From: JAEUMG01 sp963805405
Lineage (GTDB): Bacteria; Pseudomonadota; Alphaproteobacteria; Rhizobiales; Aestuariivirgaceae
Direction: 5' to 3'
Assembly (NCBI GenBank): GCA_963805405.1
Contig: CAWDUC010000020.1
Coordinates: 434,001-498,000 of the forward strand
Length of the DNA stretch: 64,000 nucleotides
The notes under the pieces were generated by a model that searched no databases, had not been told where the DNA came from, and saw only the letters and a program-made list of their open reading frames with translations. Of the stretch, positions 44,494-55,360 are shown one piece after another; positions within the stretch are counted from its first letter, which is position 1; each line of letters opens with the position of its first letter. Both the position numbers and the translations under genes were made by a program.

Positions 44494-45248
44494 TCAATCA
44501 TGAATATCGGCGGGCTCGACATGCCACCAACGAGAGCCCGGAGAATGCAGCTGGTTTCCTAGGGTCTGACGTTTCTCCACCAAAGGCCAAATGATGCTGA
44601 AACTGAAGGGGGCGAAGCGGGCATGTGGCAAGCCCGCGACGGCCAAGGCCTCGGCCACCCACTGATTGCAGGTGCGTAGCGGTCCATATCGCCCCTTTGC
44701 GAGATAGTAGGTTTCGAAGCCCGACTGCGCCACCGGCTGGGGCCTCGCCTCGTTAGCGAGACTTACGCGGATATGGTCGATCAGGGCCTGGCGACCGGCG
44801 CGATCCACGCGCAGCGATTGGCAGTCAGGATCGCCCGCCGGCTGGCTGGTCGACGGCGACTACGCGAATAGCCGTATCGTGCAGACCTGCCAGCGCACCC
44901 AGCGCAACAGGCAATCGCACGTCGGCCCAGCGGGGAGTTTCCAGGAAGAAGCGCAGATCACCCCAGCCAAAAGCGAGATAAGCTTCGGCAGGCAGGCCGG
45001 GCGGGATGGCCGAAAGGAAGAGAACTCCAGTCGATCAGCGGATCCTGACTCGGCATTACAATATCGGCATGGGCGGGCGAGGTGCAGACATAGACGACCG
45101 GCTCGCCATCGGCCTGCTGCGATCGACCAGCGGCGGGAAACAGGGCGAAGCCGAGAGCGGCGACAAAATAGCAGACGATGAGAAGAATGAGCGCGGCAAG
45201 GATGAGGGCGACAATGTGGAGCGTGCGCCGTAACGCCCGCCCAAGCAT
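44494..45248 (-). CDS. DUF2459 family membrane-anchored protein (two indels)
   Basis: One N-terminal helix (IVALILAALILLIVCYFVAA) leads into PVVYVCTSPAHADIVMP, then after an indel near 44,990 AYLAFGWGDLRFFLETPRWA, and after a second near 44,845 AGRQALIDHIRVSLANEARP and TCNQWVAEALAVAGLP. These are the DUF2459 (TIGR02117-like) landmarks, with a Cys-containing site resembling papain-like folds. About 250 residues. Stop at 44494; rimO ends 2 bases upstream of its start, so they are co-transcribed. Confidence 0.75.
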
Positions 45249-45249
45249 C

Positions 45250-46593
45250 CTATGCGATCTGTTCGCCGATCAAATCATATTCCTCGGCTTCGATGATCCT
45301 TGCACGGATCATATCGCCTTGCTTGAGGCTGGTGGCACCGGGGAGGAACACATTGCCGTCGATCTCAGGCGCGTCCCAGGGCGAACGGCCGACGGCTTCC
45401 TCGTTTTCCATATCGATCTCGTCGATGAGGACATCGATCTCGCGGCCGACCTTGGCGGCGAAGATTTCGGCACTGACTTCCTGCTGAACCTGCATCAGGC
45501 GATGCCAGCGCTCTTCCTTGACCTCGTCGGGGACATGAGGGCCGAGCGCATTGGACGTCGCACCCGCAACGGGCTCGTATTTGAAGCAGCCGACGCGCTC
45601 GAGACGCGCCTCTTTCAACCAGGAGAGCAGGAAAGTGAAGTCTTCCTCGGTCTCACCCGGGAAGCCAACGATGAAGCTCGAGCGGATGGCGAGATCGGGA
45701 CAAATCTTCCGCCACGACGCGATGCGGTCGAGCACCTTCTCCTGGTTGGCGGGACGGCGCATCGCCTTCAGAACGCGCGGCGCTGCATGCTGGAAGGGAA
45801 TGTCGAGATAGGGAAGTATCTTTCCCTCCGCCATGAGCGGGAAGATGTCGTCGACATGCGGATAGGGATAGACATAGTGGAGCCTGACCCAGGCTCCAAA
45901 CTCGCCCAGTTCGCGGACCAGGTCGAAGAACTTGGCGCGCACCTCGCGGCCGCGATACTTGCTCGGCGCATATTTGAGATCGAGGCCATAGGCGCTGGTA
46001 TCCTGCGAGATGACCAAGAGTTCCTTGACGCCGGATTTTACAAGACGCTCGGCCTCGTAAAGCACGGACGCGGCCGGCCGGCTCGCAAGATCGCCACGTA
46101 AGCTCGGGATGATGCAGAAGGAGCAACGGTTGTTGCAGCCCTCGGAAATCTTCAAGTAAGCATAATGGCGAGGCGTGAGCCTCAAGCCCTGCGGCGGAAC
46201 GAGATCGAACTTTGGATCGTGCAGGGGCGGCACCGCCGCATGCACGGCGTTGACGACAGCCTCATATTGCTGCGGGCCGGTGACGGCGAGGACGCCCGGG
46301 TAGGCGTCGGTAATCTGTTTGGCTTCGGCACCCATGCAGCCGGTCACGATGACCCGGCCATTCTCCTTCATCGCCTCGCCGATGGCTGAAAGCAACTCGG
46401 CCTTGGCTGAATCCAGGAAGCCACAGGTATTGACGATCACGACATCGGCGCCGTCGTAGTTCTGAGAGAACGTGTAGCCCTCGGCGCGAAGCTGCGACAG
46501 GATCCGCTCGGAATCGACGAGCGCCTTGGGGCAGCCGAGGCTGACGAGGCCCACTTTGGGCACCAATCTGGACTTGGGTAGAAGCTGGTTCAT
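45250..46593 (-). CDS. rimO: ribosomal protein S12 methylthiotransferase RimO
   Basis: 447 residues. The UPF0004 domain has Cys in LGCPKALVDSE, NTCGFLDSAK and TGCMGAEAKQ; the radical-SAM cluster is CNNRCSFCIIP; a TRAM domain ends it. RimO attaches a methylthio group to Asp of ribosomal protein S12. ATG at 46593 (MNQLLPKSRLVPKVGLVSLG) was chosen over an upstream in-frame start. Intact. Confidence 0.96.
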   Translation of the reverse strand: MNQLLPKSRLVPKVGLVSLGCPKALVDSERILSQLRAEGYTFSQNYDGADVVIVNTCGFLDSAKAELLSAIGEAMKENGRVIVTGCMGAEAKQITDAYPGVLAVTGPQQYEAVVNAVHAAVPPLHDPKFDLVPPQGLRLTPRHYAYLKISEGCNNRCSFCIIPSLRGDLASRPAASVLYEAERLVKSGVKELLVISQDTSAYGLDLKYAPSKYRGREVRAKFFDLVRELGEFGAWVRLHYVYPYPHVDDIFPLMAEGKILPYLDIPFQHAAPRVLKAMRRPANQEKVLDRIASWRKICPDLAIRSSFIVGFPGETEEDFTFLLSWLKEARLERVGCFKYEPVAGATSNALGPHVPDEVKEERWHRLMQVQQEVSAEIFAAKVGREIDVLIDEIDMENEEAVGRSPWDAPEIDGNVFLPGATSLKQGDMIRARIIEAEEYDLIGEQIA

Positions 46594-46638
46594 GGGTGCG
46601 CGGTGTTTAGAGGAGCAGGCTCGGCTTGGCAAACAGGC

Positions 46639-47376
46639 CTAACTCAGAGTGTCTTCGCGCCACTTGCCGTTCAATTGGTACTGAAATGAGACCGGATCGC
46701 TCAAGCCCGGCCAGCGTGCTGCGTCCAATATGGTGCGGAGCCGTCGGAGGATATCGGCGGTGATCTGGGGCAGGTCGAGGGTCCTGGTCTCGTCGAAGGT
46801 AAACCAGTGCGGCTCCAGAAGCTCGTCGGTACCCGGCGTGATGGGGGCATCGAGGTTAGCGAAGTGCGCCGCATCGACGACGAAAAAGCGAGAATCGAAG
46901 CGCCTTGTGCGACCAGGCGGGGTGATCGCGCGGGCAAAGAAATGCAGTGACGAGAGGCTCGGCGCATGCCCCGACCCGAGGAAAGCGTCCCATCCGCCGC
47001 CAGGCGAGCGAAGCGCGCCATCGTGTGGCTTTCCCACCACGAAGCCGGTTTCCTCGAATGTCTCGCGCACGGCGGCCAGGGCAAGACCCCGGGCGCGCGC
47101 GTTGCTGGGCCGGCCACGCATGCGATGGGTAAGGCGACCGATCGTTTCGGCGGAGAGGTCGTCGAGCGCAGTCATCCGGCTGTCGTGCGGATCGAGACGG
47201 CCGCCGGGAAAGACGAATTTACCGGGCATGAAGGCATGCGCGGCATGCCGCTGGCCCAACAATACGCGCGGATGATGATCGTCGCGCCGAACCACAATCA
47301 AGGTCGCGGAATCGCGAGGGTGCTGGGGCTTTTCGAAGTGACGCGACTGGCGCAGTTCAGGATCGATAGTGGACAC
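46639..47376 (-). CDS. Nudix hydrolase (NUDT19-like)
   Basis: 245 residues. RDSATLIVVRRDDHHPRVLL opens the fold and VFPGGRLDP with AVRETFEETGFVVG makes up a Nudix box with an insertion between G and REx2EE, as in the NUDT7/19-like group that acts on CoA or related diphosphates. Substrate not certain. It lies between rimO and the DUF983 gene on the same strand with short gaps. Confidence 0.85.
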   Translation of the reverse strand: MSTIDPELRQSRHFEKPQHPRDSATLIVVRRDDHHPRVLLGQRHAAHAFMPGKFVFPGGRLDPHDSRMTALDDLSAETIGRLTHRMRGRPSNARARGLALAAVRETFEETGFVVGKPHDGALRSPGGGWDAFLGSGHAPSLSSLHFFARAITPPGRTRRFDSRFFVVDAAHFANLDAPITPGTDELLEPHWFTFDETRTLDLPQITADILRRLRTILDAARWPGLSDPVSFQYQLNGKWREDTLS

Positions 47377-47382
47377 GGCCCT

Positions 47383-47832
47383 CTATGCCGGGAGGCCAGG
47401 GTCCTTGTCCAGCGTTGCCTCGGCGGATTGGTCTCGCGCCGCATAGTCGAAGCCATGCATCCGCATCGCCCACTGCATGGCGACCACCGCGCCCTTGACC
47501 CGCGGCATCAGGAAAGCCGTCAGCAATAGCGTTACGATGAGTGTGGCGCCGATAAACCAGACCATATCGGGATGCCAGATCTTCTCAATGACGAGGACGA
47601 GCGGAATGACGATGTGCCCAACGATGAAGATCGTGAAATAAGGCGGCGCATCATCGGCGCGCTGATGATGCAATTCTTCGCGGCAATGCGGGCAGGTGTC
47701 AGCCACCTTCAAGAAGCGCGAGAACATGTTGCCCTCACCGCAGGCCGGGCAACGCATCAGGAAACCGCGCAGCATCGCGTGGCCCGCTGAACGATCATTT
47801 CCAATGGAGGTGTGATGTGGAACATCTGTCAT
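47383..47832 (-). CDS. DUF983 membrane protein with zinc-finger head
   Basis: 149 residues. RCPACGEGNMFSRFLKVADT with CPHCREEL forms a two-knuckle Cys4 site, followed by two transmembrane helices (YFTIFIVGHIVIPLVLVIEK, MVWFIGATLIVTLLLTAFLM). This is the DUF983 plan; the gene often sits near heme-copper oxidase genes, which is not the case here. It is 6 bases from the Nudix gene. Confidence 0.88.
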   Translation of the reverse strand: MTDVPHHTSIGNDRSAGHAMLRGFLMRCPACGEGNMFSRFLKVADTCPHCREELHHQRADDAPPYFTIFIVGHIVIPLVLVIEKIWHPDMVWFIGATLIVTLLLTAFLMPRVKGAVVAMQWAMRMHGFDYAARDQSAEATLDKDPGLPA

Positions 47833-47952
47833 GCCGCCAAGATGGGGCCTATCCTATTGAGATCACAGGGTACGCCGCGCCGCGCGACGTCCTGCCGCAA
47901 GGTGCCAATTGGTTACGGTCGTAACCATCGAATTGCACAAAAGGACACGTCA

Positions 47953-48292
47953 ATGAACAAGCCCGGTTCGCCGCTCGCCGGAAGCGTGCAGCAGCATGGA
48001 AGAGTTGCGGGTCGAGATCGACAAGATCGATTCCGAACTGGTGGCGCTCATCGCCGAGCGGGCCCGTTTCATCGACAGGGCGATCATTCTCAAGAAGCGC
48101 GACGGCCTGCCTGCCTATATTCCGCAGCGCGTCGAGGAGGTCGTCGCCAATGTTCGAAAAACCGCCCGCGAATTCGGGGCGCCGGAGCATGTCGTCGAGA
48201 CGATCTGGCGGGTCATGGTCGATGAATTCATCGCAGTCGAGGCTGGCCGTCTAGCGGGGCCGTCGGCCGCGCTTGACGTGCCGCGGCGGTGA
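47953..48292 (+). CDS. chorismate mutase, AroQ class (possible indel near start)
   Basis: MEELRVEIDKIDSELVALIA, ERARFIDRAIILKKRDGLPA, IPQRVEEVVANVRKTA and IWRVMVDEFIAVE give the three-helix AroQ fold with catalytic Arg/Lys positions. It converts chorismate to prephenate for Phe/Tyr synthesis. The good ribosome site (AGGA, 7 bases) precedes ATG 47953, whose frame joins ATG 47996 only if one base in GCAGCAGC is dropped; otherwise ATG 47996 is the start. Its end overlaps the convergent rnr end by 42 bases. Confidence 0.88.
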
Positions 48293-50495
48293 GGCGGGCC
48301 TTCCGGTCCGGCCTTCCGACACCATCTCGAAGCGCATTCCGCCCGAAACCGGCGTCGCTTCGACCAATCGTACTTCGACGCGATCACCAAGCTGGAATGT
48401 CTCGCCGGTCTTATCGCCGATGAGCGCGTGACGGGTCTGATCATAGACGAAGTATTCGCGGCCCAATGTCGCAACCGGGACGAAGCCGTCGGCGCCCAAC
48501 TCGCTCAATGTCACGAAGAGGCCCGCGCCGACAACACCGCTGATCCGTGCACGGAAATTCGAACCGGTCTGGCCGGCCAGATGTGCGGCGATCAGCCGAT
48601 CGATCGGTTTCGCGCTCGGCGGCCATGGCGCGCCGCTCGGCGCCGGATACCAGATCGGCAGTATCGGGAAGGCGTGCGATATCCTCAGCCGTAAGTCCGT
48701 CACTGCCGAGGCCGAAGGCGCTGATCAGTCCGCGATGGACGATCAGATCGGCATAGCGCCGGATCGGCGAGGTAAAGTGGGCATAGCGGCGCAAGCGTGA
48801 GGCCGAAATGCCCCTTGTTTTCGGGCGAATAGATGGCCTGCGCCTGGGTGCGCAGGACGATCTCGTTGACGACGTGCTGGTACTCCTTGCCGGCCGCGGC
48901 TGCGAGAATGCGATTGAAGTGCTTGGGCCGCATGACCTGGCCGAGCGGCAGGCTGAGGCCGACGGTCTTCAAGAATTCGGAGAGGGCTGCAAGCTTCTCG
49001 CGGGCAGGGGGCTCATGGACGCGATAGAGCAATGGCGAGTTCTTCGCCTCGAGCGCTTCGGCCGCGGCGACATTCGCCTGGATCATGAATTCCTCGATGA
49101 GCTTGTGTGCATCGAGGCGATCCGGCGTGACGACACGTTCGACGAGGCCGTGGGCGTCGAGGATGAGTTTTCGCTCCGGCAGATCGAGTTCGAGCGGTTC
49201 TCGGCTCCTGCGCCCTTTCATGAGCACGCCATATGCCTGCCAGAGGGGACGTAGGACGGGTTCCAATAACGCCTCCGTCCTGGCGTTCGGCGCGACCGTC
49301 GATCGCGGCTTGTGCTTCCTGATAGGAGAGCTTCGCCGCCGAGCGCATGATGGCGCGTTCGAAACGGTGTCTTTTCTTGATCCCCGAGGCGTCAAACGTC
49401 ATGAAACAGGCAAGCGCCGGGCGATCTTCTTCCTCGCGCAATGAACACAGATCGTTGGAGATGCGCTCGGGCAGCATCGGAACGACGCGATCGGGGAAAT
49501 AGACGGAATTGCCGCGGATGCGCGCCTCGCGATCGAGCGCGGTCCCCGAGCGCACATAGGTCGCGACATCGGCAATGGCGACGATGACCTTTACGCCCCC
49601 CGGATTGGCCGGGTCGTCGTCGGGTTCGGCCCAGACCGCATCGTCATGGTCCCGTGCATCCGGCGGATCGATGGTGATCAAGCGGCACATTGCGAAGGTC
49701 GGTTCTTCCCGCTTGCGAGAATGGCTTGAGCGCGGCGGCTTCGGCGAGGACGCGCTCCGGGAAACTGTCTGGTATGCCGTGCTGGTGGATGGCAATCAGC
49801 GAGATGTTTCGTTGATCCTCCATGTCACCGAGACGTTCGCGAACCCGCGCACTGACCGGGCCGCGTCCGACATCGCGCCGCACCTCCGCCGAGACGAGTT
49901 CGCCATTGCGCGCATCGTTTTCATCGCCGGGCTGCACGCGAAGATCGTGGCGCGCCTTCTTGTCGACCGGAATGATGCGCGCACCTTGTCCCTTGGTGAC
50001 ACGAAAAATGCCCAGTACGCGTCTGCTGCTATCGGAAAGGCGGCGGACGATACGCGCCTTGAACGGCCAGGCCGGATCGGAAGTCGGCTCGATCTTGGCG
50101 AGGATACGCTCGCCGCGCGCCGGAGGCTGCATGTCCTCGCGGCTCGATCCCGATGCCGACTCGATCAGAATGCGCGGCGGCTTGCCGAGGACGGTCTCAT
50201 CCCATTCCAGCGGCACGCCGATCAATTCGCCGTCGGGGTCGATGCCGACGACTTCAATGGCGGTGATCGGCGGCAGTGTCGAGGTGTCGATAAGCCGGCG
50301 ATGCCGGCGGGCGAGCTTGCCCGAATCTGCCAGGCCCTTGAGCATTGCCTTCAGCGCAATGCGATCGCCGCCCTTGATGTCGAAGGCACGTGCAATCTCG
50401 CGCTTGCCGGCGTTGCCGCCGCTTGCCTGCACAAATTCGAGGAGTTCAGCCTCGCTGGGCAGCTTTGACGGCGTCGACTTGCCGCGCTTGGCCAA
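48251..50495 (-). CDS. rnr: ribonuclease R (four indels)
   Basis: Five frames join in order: a winged-helix N-terminus (ELLEFVQASGGNAGKREIAR), cold-shock domains, the RNB catalytic domain (DPPDARDHDDAVW with the Asp cluster, FPDRVVPMLPERISNDLCSL, HFTSPIRRYADLIVHRGL), and an S1 domain (FRARISGVVGAGLFVTLSEL) with a basic tail. Breaks lie near 49,645, 49,330, 48,790 and 48,600. Joined length about 748 residues, normal for RNase R, a 3'-5' exonuclease for structured RNA. TTG at 50495 directly follows the topA stop. The indels are most likely errors. Confidence 0.93.
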
Positions 50496-53171
50496 TTAGA
50501 CGTCCGCGGCGCCGGCCGCGGCTTTCTTGCGGGGACGCTTGGCTGGCGTCTTGGCGGCGCGCTTTGCGGGCGCCTTTGCCGCGCTCGGCGACTTGGCTGC
50601 GCGCTTAGCGGTTTTGCCGGATGCGCCACGCGAAGGCTTGCGACCGCCGCCACCACCCTTGGCCGCCCGTGCCGCAATCAATGCGATCGCTTCTTCGACG
50701 GTCAATTCCTCGGGTGCCTTATCGCGCGGCAGCGTCGCATTCACTGCCCCGTGTTTCACATAGGCACCGAAGCGGCCCGCCATGATCTGGATATTGCCGC
50801 CGCCATCGGGATGCGGACCCAGATCCTTGAGCGCACCGGGACGTGCGCGCGGGCCCTTCGCGCGCTTCTGCGCGAGGAGGTCGACGGCGCGATTGATACC
50901 GACGGTGAAAACCTCTTCAGCGGAGTCGAGCGTTGCGTAGGAACCGTCATGCAGAACGAAGGGTCCAAAGCGGCCGAAATTCGTGGTGATCGGCTTGCCG
51001 GATTCGGGATGCGTTCCAATTTCGCGCGGAAGCGAGAGGAATTTCAACGCCGTTTCGAGGTCGATCTCGTTCGGATTATAGCCCTTCGGGATCGACGATC
51101 GCTTCGGCTTTTCGCCCTCGACCGCTTCGCCAAGCTGAAGATAAGGACCAAAGCGACCTTCGCGACGCGTGACCTTCTCTCCGGTTTCGGGATCGACGCC
51201 AAGCTCGAGGCCTTCGGCCGGCACGGCTGCCTGATCGCCGCCGCCGGGCGCCGACAGCGGCCGCGTGTAGCGGCATTCGGGATAGTTCGAGCAGCCGACG
51301 AAGGCGCCGAACTTTCCGAGCTTGAGCGAGAGCTGACCGTTGGCGCAGGACGGGCAGGTGCGCGGATCGCCTCCGGCGGCGCGTCGGCGGAAAAATGTGG
51401 GGTGCGAGAACAACGTTCAGCGCGTCGAGCACTTCGGAGACGCGCAGATCCTTGATCTCACCGAGGGCCGCGGTGAAGTCGCGCCAGAAATCGCGCAGGA
51501 CCTGGCGCCAGTCGATCTCGCCATTCGAGATGCGGTCGAGCTGCTCCTCGAGATTGGCCGTGAAGTCATATTCGACATAACGGCCGAAGAAGGATTCAAG
51601 GAAGGCCGTGACGATGCGGCCCTTGTCCTCGGGGATCAGACGCTTCTTTTCCAGCCGGACATAGCCGCGATCGCGCAGCACGGTGAGGATGGCGGTATAG
51701 GTCGAGGGGCGCCCGATACCTAATTCTTCCATCTTCTTGATCAGCGAGGCTTCGGAATAGCGCGGCGGCGGTTCGGTGAAATGCTGTTCCGCCGCGATCT
51801 TGCGCACGCCGACCGCATCGCCGCGCGACAAGGCGGGCAGGCGCCTTAAATCCTCGTCTTCCTCGTCGTCGAGACCTTCCTGGTAGAGCTTCAGGAAACC
51901 ATCGAACTTGATGACCGAACCGGTGGCACGGAACGTATAGTGCTTGCCGTCATTGCCGGTGGTGATGAGGTCGGCGGTCGTCCGCTCGATCTCGGCGCTT
52001 TCCATCTGGCTCGCAATGGTGCGCTTCCAGATCAGTTCATAAAGCGCGTATTGCTCAGGCTCGAGGACCCGCTTCACATGCTCCGGGAATCGCATCAGAT
52101 CCGTCGGGCGGATGGCCTCGTGCGCTTCCTGCGCGTTCTTCGCCTTGGTCGTGTATTGGCGCGGAACCGACGGGCAGGTATGGTTCGCCGAAGGCCTTGA
52201 GGATGGCGTTGCGGGCGGCGGCGATCGCTTCGCCGGCTATCTGCACGCCGTCGGTACGCATATAGGTGATGAGGCCGACGGTCTCGCCGCCGATATTCAC
52301 GCCCTCATACAGCCGCTGGGCGATCTGCATGGTGCGCGGCCGAGGACATGCCGAGCTTGCGCGAGGCTTCCTGCTGCAACGTCGCGGTACGGAACGGTGC
52401 GAATGGGTGGCGCTTGACCGGTTTGCTCTCGACAGATTCAACCGTATGGCGCGTTCCCGCCAGTGCGGCTTCGATAGCGCGCGCCGATGCCTCGTTCGGG
52501 ATGTCGAACTTGCCGAGTTTCTTGCTGTCGATCGCGGCAAGGCGGGCTGAGAAAAGATCGCCGCGGCCGGTCGCGAAATCACCCTCGATCGTCCAATATT
52601 CCTGGGCCTTGAAGGCCTCGATCTCGAGTTCGCGGTCGCAAATCAGGCGCAAGGCAACCGATTGCACGCGTCCCGCCGAACGGGCGCCGGGCAATTTGCG
52701 CCACAGCATGGGCGAGAGGGTGAAGCCGACAAGATAATCGAGTGCGCGGCGGGCAAGATAGGCATCGACAAGATCGTTATCGATCTTGCGGGGATGCTGC
52801 ATTGCCTCAAGGACGGCTTGCCGGGTGATGGCGTTAAAAACCACCCGCTCGACGGGCTTGTCCTTCACCACGCCCTTCTTGCGGAGAATTTCGAGCACGT
52901 GCCAGGAAATCGCCTCGCCCTCGCGATCGGGATCGGTTGCGAGAATCAGCCGGTCGCTCTCCTTGAGCGCCTGGGCAATCTCGGACATTTGCTTGGCGGA
53001 CTTCGCATCGATGTCCCAAGACATCGCGAAATCTTCGTCGGGGCGAACTGACCCATCCTTCGACGGCAGGTCACGAACATGGCCATAGGACGCAAGAACA
53101 GTAAAGTCCTTGCCCAAATACTTGTTGATTGTCTTGGCCTTAGCCGGAGATTCGACGACGACGACGGTCAT
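50496..53171 (-). CDS. topA: DNA topoisomerase I (three indels)
   Basis: TOPRIM at the N-terminus (VVVESPAKAKTINKYLG, ATDPDREGEAISWH), then breaks near 52,340, 52,180 and 51,400 with YMRTDGVQIAGEAIAAARN (active-site Tyr region), GIGRPSTYTAILTVLRDRGY, a Cys4 zinc finger (CPSCANGQL, GCSNYPECRYTRPL), repeated zinc-ribbon-like modules lacking Cys, and a Lys/Ala tail. About 890 residues joined, as expected. It relaxes negative supercoils. topA is normally essential, so the indels are probably errors. dprA lies upstream and rnr downstream on the same strand. Confidence 0.95.
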
Positions 53172-53359
53172 TAAGCTTGCGATTTCCGATATGGGGGCTT
53201 CGCCTCATATAGGGATCGCTGCGGTGCCGCAAGAACCCCACGGTCTAAAGTTCCCCTTGGTTATTTGTTACCCAATGACAATTTTAGGTTTCTTTCGCGA
53301 CGCAAGGACACGCTTATATTGCATTCGGTCGATTGGCGGGGAACGAGGTTTTTGGTCTT

Positions 53360-53641
53360 ATGGCCGCAAAAAAAGCAGGAAAAAGCGGTTCGGTACGTGG
53401 GTTTTCCGAGCAAGGGGAGGCGTTTCAGCCACGCAAGCTGGCTGACGCAGAGGCCAGAGAATCTGCGCATTACATCGCTGATCTCACTCTGGAACTGCGT
53501 AACCTGGCGCGGAGAAACAGCCTCAAGTTCCTGGCGCAACTCCTTGAAATGGCTTTCCAAGAGGCATTTTTGATTGCGCACAGAACGCAACCGACGGAGG
53601 CTGATCTGCGGCGCGGTTCTCAGGCGAGAGAGACGAGCTGA
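53360..53641 (+). CDS. small helical hypothetical protein
   Basis: 93 residues: MAAKKAGKSGSVRGFSEQGE, then a long amphipathic helix set (RESAHYIADLTLELRNLARR, SLKFLAQLLEMAFQEAF). This matches short conserved rhizobial proteins of unknown function found near topA. Its end overlaps the dprA end by 22 bases. ATG 53360 has only a weak ribosome site. Confidence 0.6.
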   Translation: MAAKKAGKSGSVRGFSEQGEAFQPRKLADAEARESAHYIADLTLELRNLARRNSLKFLAQLLEMAFQEAFLIAHRTQPTEADLRRGSQARETS

Positions 53642-54725
53642 CCAGGATGGCGCGTCACGCGACCGGCCAATTCCAGCTCGAGGAGGATCGTGACCACGAC
53701 GGAAGGCGGCGCTCCGCTTTCACGGATAAGTGTATCAAGGTCCACCGCCGCCGGGCTCAGCAGGGCTGCGATCCGGGACCTGTCCGTCTCGCTCGCCTGA
53801 TCTGATGACAGGTCATAAGCGAGCTCCGGCTCGCGGGGGTGCCGCGAGTGCGCTCCTGAGCGTCCCGAGCGCTTCCAGAATGTCCTCGGCGGAGGTGACC
53901 AGCGTCGCGCCATCGCGGATGAGACGGTTGGTCCCTTGAGAGCGCGGATCGAGAGGGGAGCCTGGAACCGCAAAAACATCGCGGCCTTGTTCGCCCGCAA
54001 TGCGCGCGGTGATGAGAGAGCCGGAACGCAACGCCGCCTCGACCACGATGACACCCAGGCTGGCCCCGGAAATGATGCGATTGCGGCGCGGGAAGTGCAC
54101 CCCGCGCGGAATCGTACCGGGGAGCATTTCCGACACCAGCAACCCGGTTTCGCCAATCTTCGCCTGGAGCCTGTCGTTTTCCGGCGGATAAACAATGTCG
54201 ATACCGCCAGCGAGAACGGCAATCGTTCCGGATGTCACCGCGCCTTGATGAGCGGCGGTATCGATGCCGCGGGCAAGTCCTGAGACGACGGCATAACCCG
54301 CTTGACCGAGTTCGCTCGCGAGGTTGCGTGCGAATTTGCAACCCAAGGCCGAAGCGTTGCGGGCGCCGACAATGGCAAGACAGGGTCGCTCGACCAATTC
54401 TGCATTGCCCTTGATGGTCAGGAAGGGCGGCGGGAGATCGACCTGCCTGAGGAGCGGCGGGTAGTCAGGTTCGCTCCAGGTGACGAATTGGGCGCCAAAA
54501 TCCGATGCCCGCTCAAATGCGGCCTCGGCTTCATCGATTCCAAATATGCGCAATGGCCGCGCCATAGCCGCCGCGCCGCGAGATTTCCGGGAGCGCCTCG
54601 AGCGCATCGATTGCGCTGCCATAGTGCTTGAGCAGATGGTCGAAAGTCGCCGACCCGACATTCTCGCTCATGGCAAGCCTGATCCACGCCAGTTTCTCAG
54701 CCGGCGTGACAGGCTTTCGGGTCAT
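53620..54725 (-). CDS. dprA: DNA-processing protein DprA (two indels)
   Basis: Starts MTRKPVTPAEKLAWIRLAMS; after a break near 54,560 the Rossmann core reads LAIVGARNASALGCKFARNL and VVSGLARGIDTAAHQGAV with PRRNRIISGASLGVIVVEAA; after a second break near 53,820 a C-terminal winged helix (AVDLDTLIRESGAPPSVVVT) ends at 53620. About 368 residues. DprA loads RecA on incoming single-stranded DNA in transformation. ATG 54725 overlaps the plsY stop as ATGA. Confidence 0.93.
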
Positions 54726-55339
54726 GCCTTGCGGCCGAGATCGATCTTGGGCTCGGTGCCGGCGAGGAGGCGCGCAATGTTGGCGCGATGCGAGAACCAG
54801 ACGACCACAGCGAGAATGATCAAAGGAATGACGAGATCGGAGCGGCCAAGAAGATAGGCCCAAAGAGGTGTAAGCGCGCTCGCAGTGAGCGCGGAAATGG
54901 AGGACGTGCGGAACAGGAAGGCGACGATCAACCAAACAGCAGCGAATGCGACGCCGAGAATCCATGCAACGCCGAAGAGCATTCCGATGCCCGTCGCGAC
55001 GCCTTTACCGCCCTTGAAATTGAGCCAGACGGGAAAGATATGCCCGGCTAGTGCGGCGAAGCCGGCAATGAGACCGGCCGCCTCGCCATTTGTTTCGCGG
55101 AAAACAACGACCGGTAGGGTCGCCTTGAGGGCGTCCAAAACAAGGGTAAGCGCGGCAATCTTTTTATTGCCGGTGCGCAGAACATTGGTTGCGCCGATGT
55201 TGCCGGAGCCGATTTTGCGCACATCCCCCAACCCTGCCCATTTCGTGAGCAGCAGGCCGAATGGGATCGAGCCGCACAAATAGCCGGCGATGATCGCAAG
55301 GAGGACCGTGACAAAACTCAGGCTCGACCAGTCGACCAT
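54722..55339 (-). CDS. plsY: glycerol-3-phosphate acyltransferase PlsY
   Basis: 205 intact residues. Conserved PlsY motifs SGNIGATNVLRTGNKK and FKGGKGVATGIGMLFG are present with five membrane segments. It acylates glycerol-3-P using acyl-phosphate, the first step of phospholipid synthesis. Stop overlaps dprA (ATGA); pyrC lies 21 bases upstream. Confidence 0.97.
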   Translation of the reverse strand: MVDWSSLSFVTVLLAIIAGYLCGSIPFGLLLTKWAGLGDVRKIGSGNIGATNVLRTGNKKIAALTLVLDALKATLPVVVFRETNGEAAGLIAGFAALAGHIFPVWLNFKGGKGVATGIGMLFGVAWILGVAFAAVWLIVAFLFRTSSISALTASALTPLWAYLLGRSDLVIPLIILAVVVWFSHRANIARLLAGTEPKIDLGRKA

Positions 55340-55360
55340 AGATCCCTCCTGATATTGACT

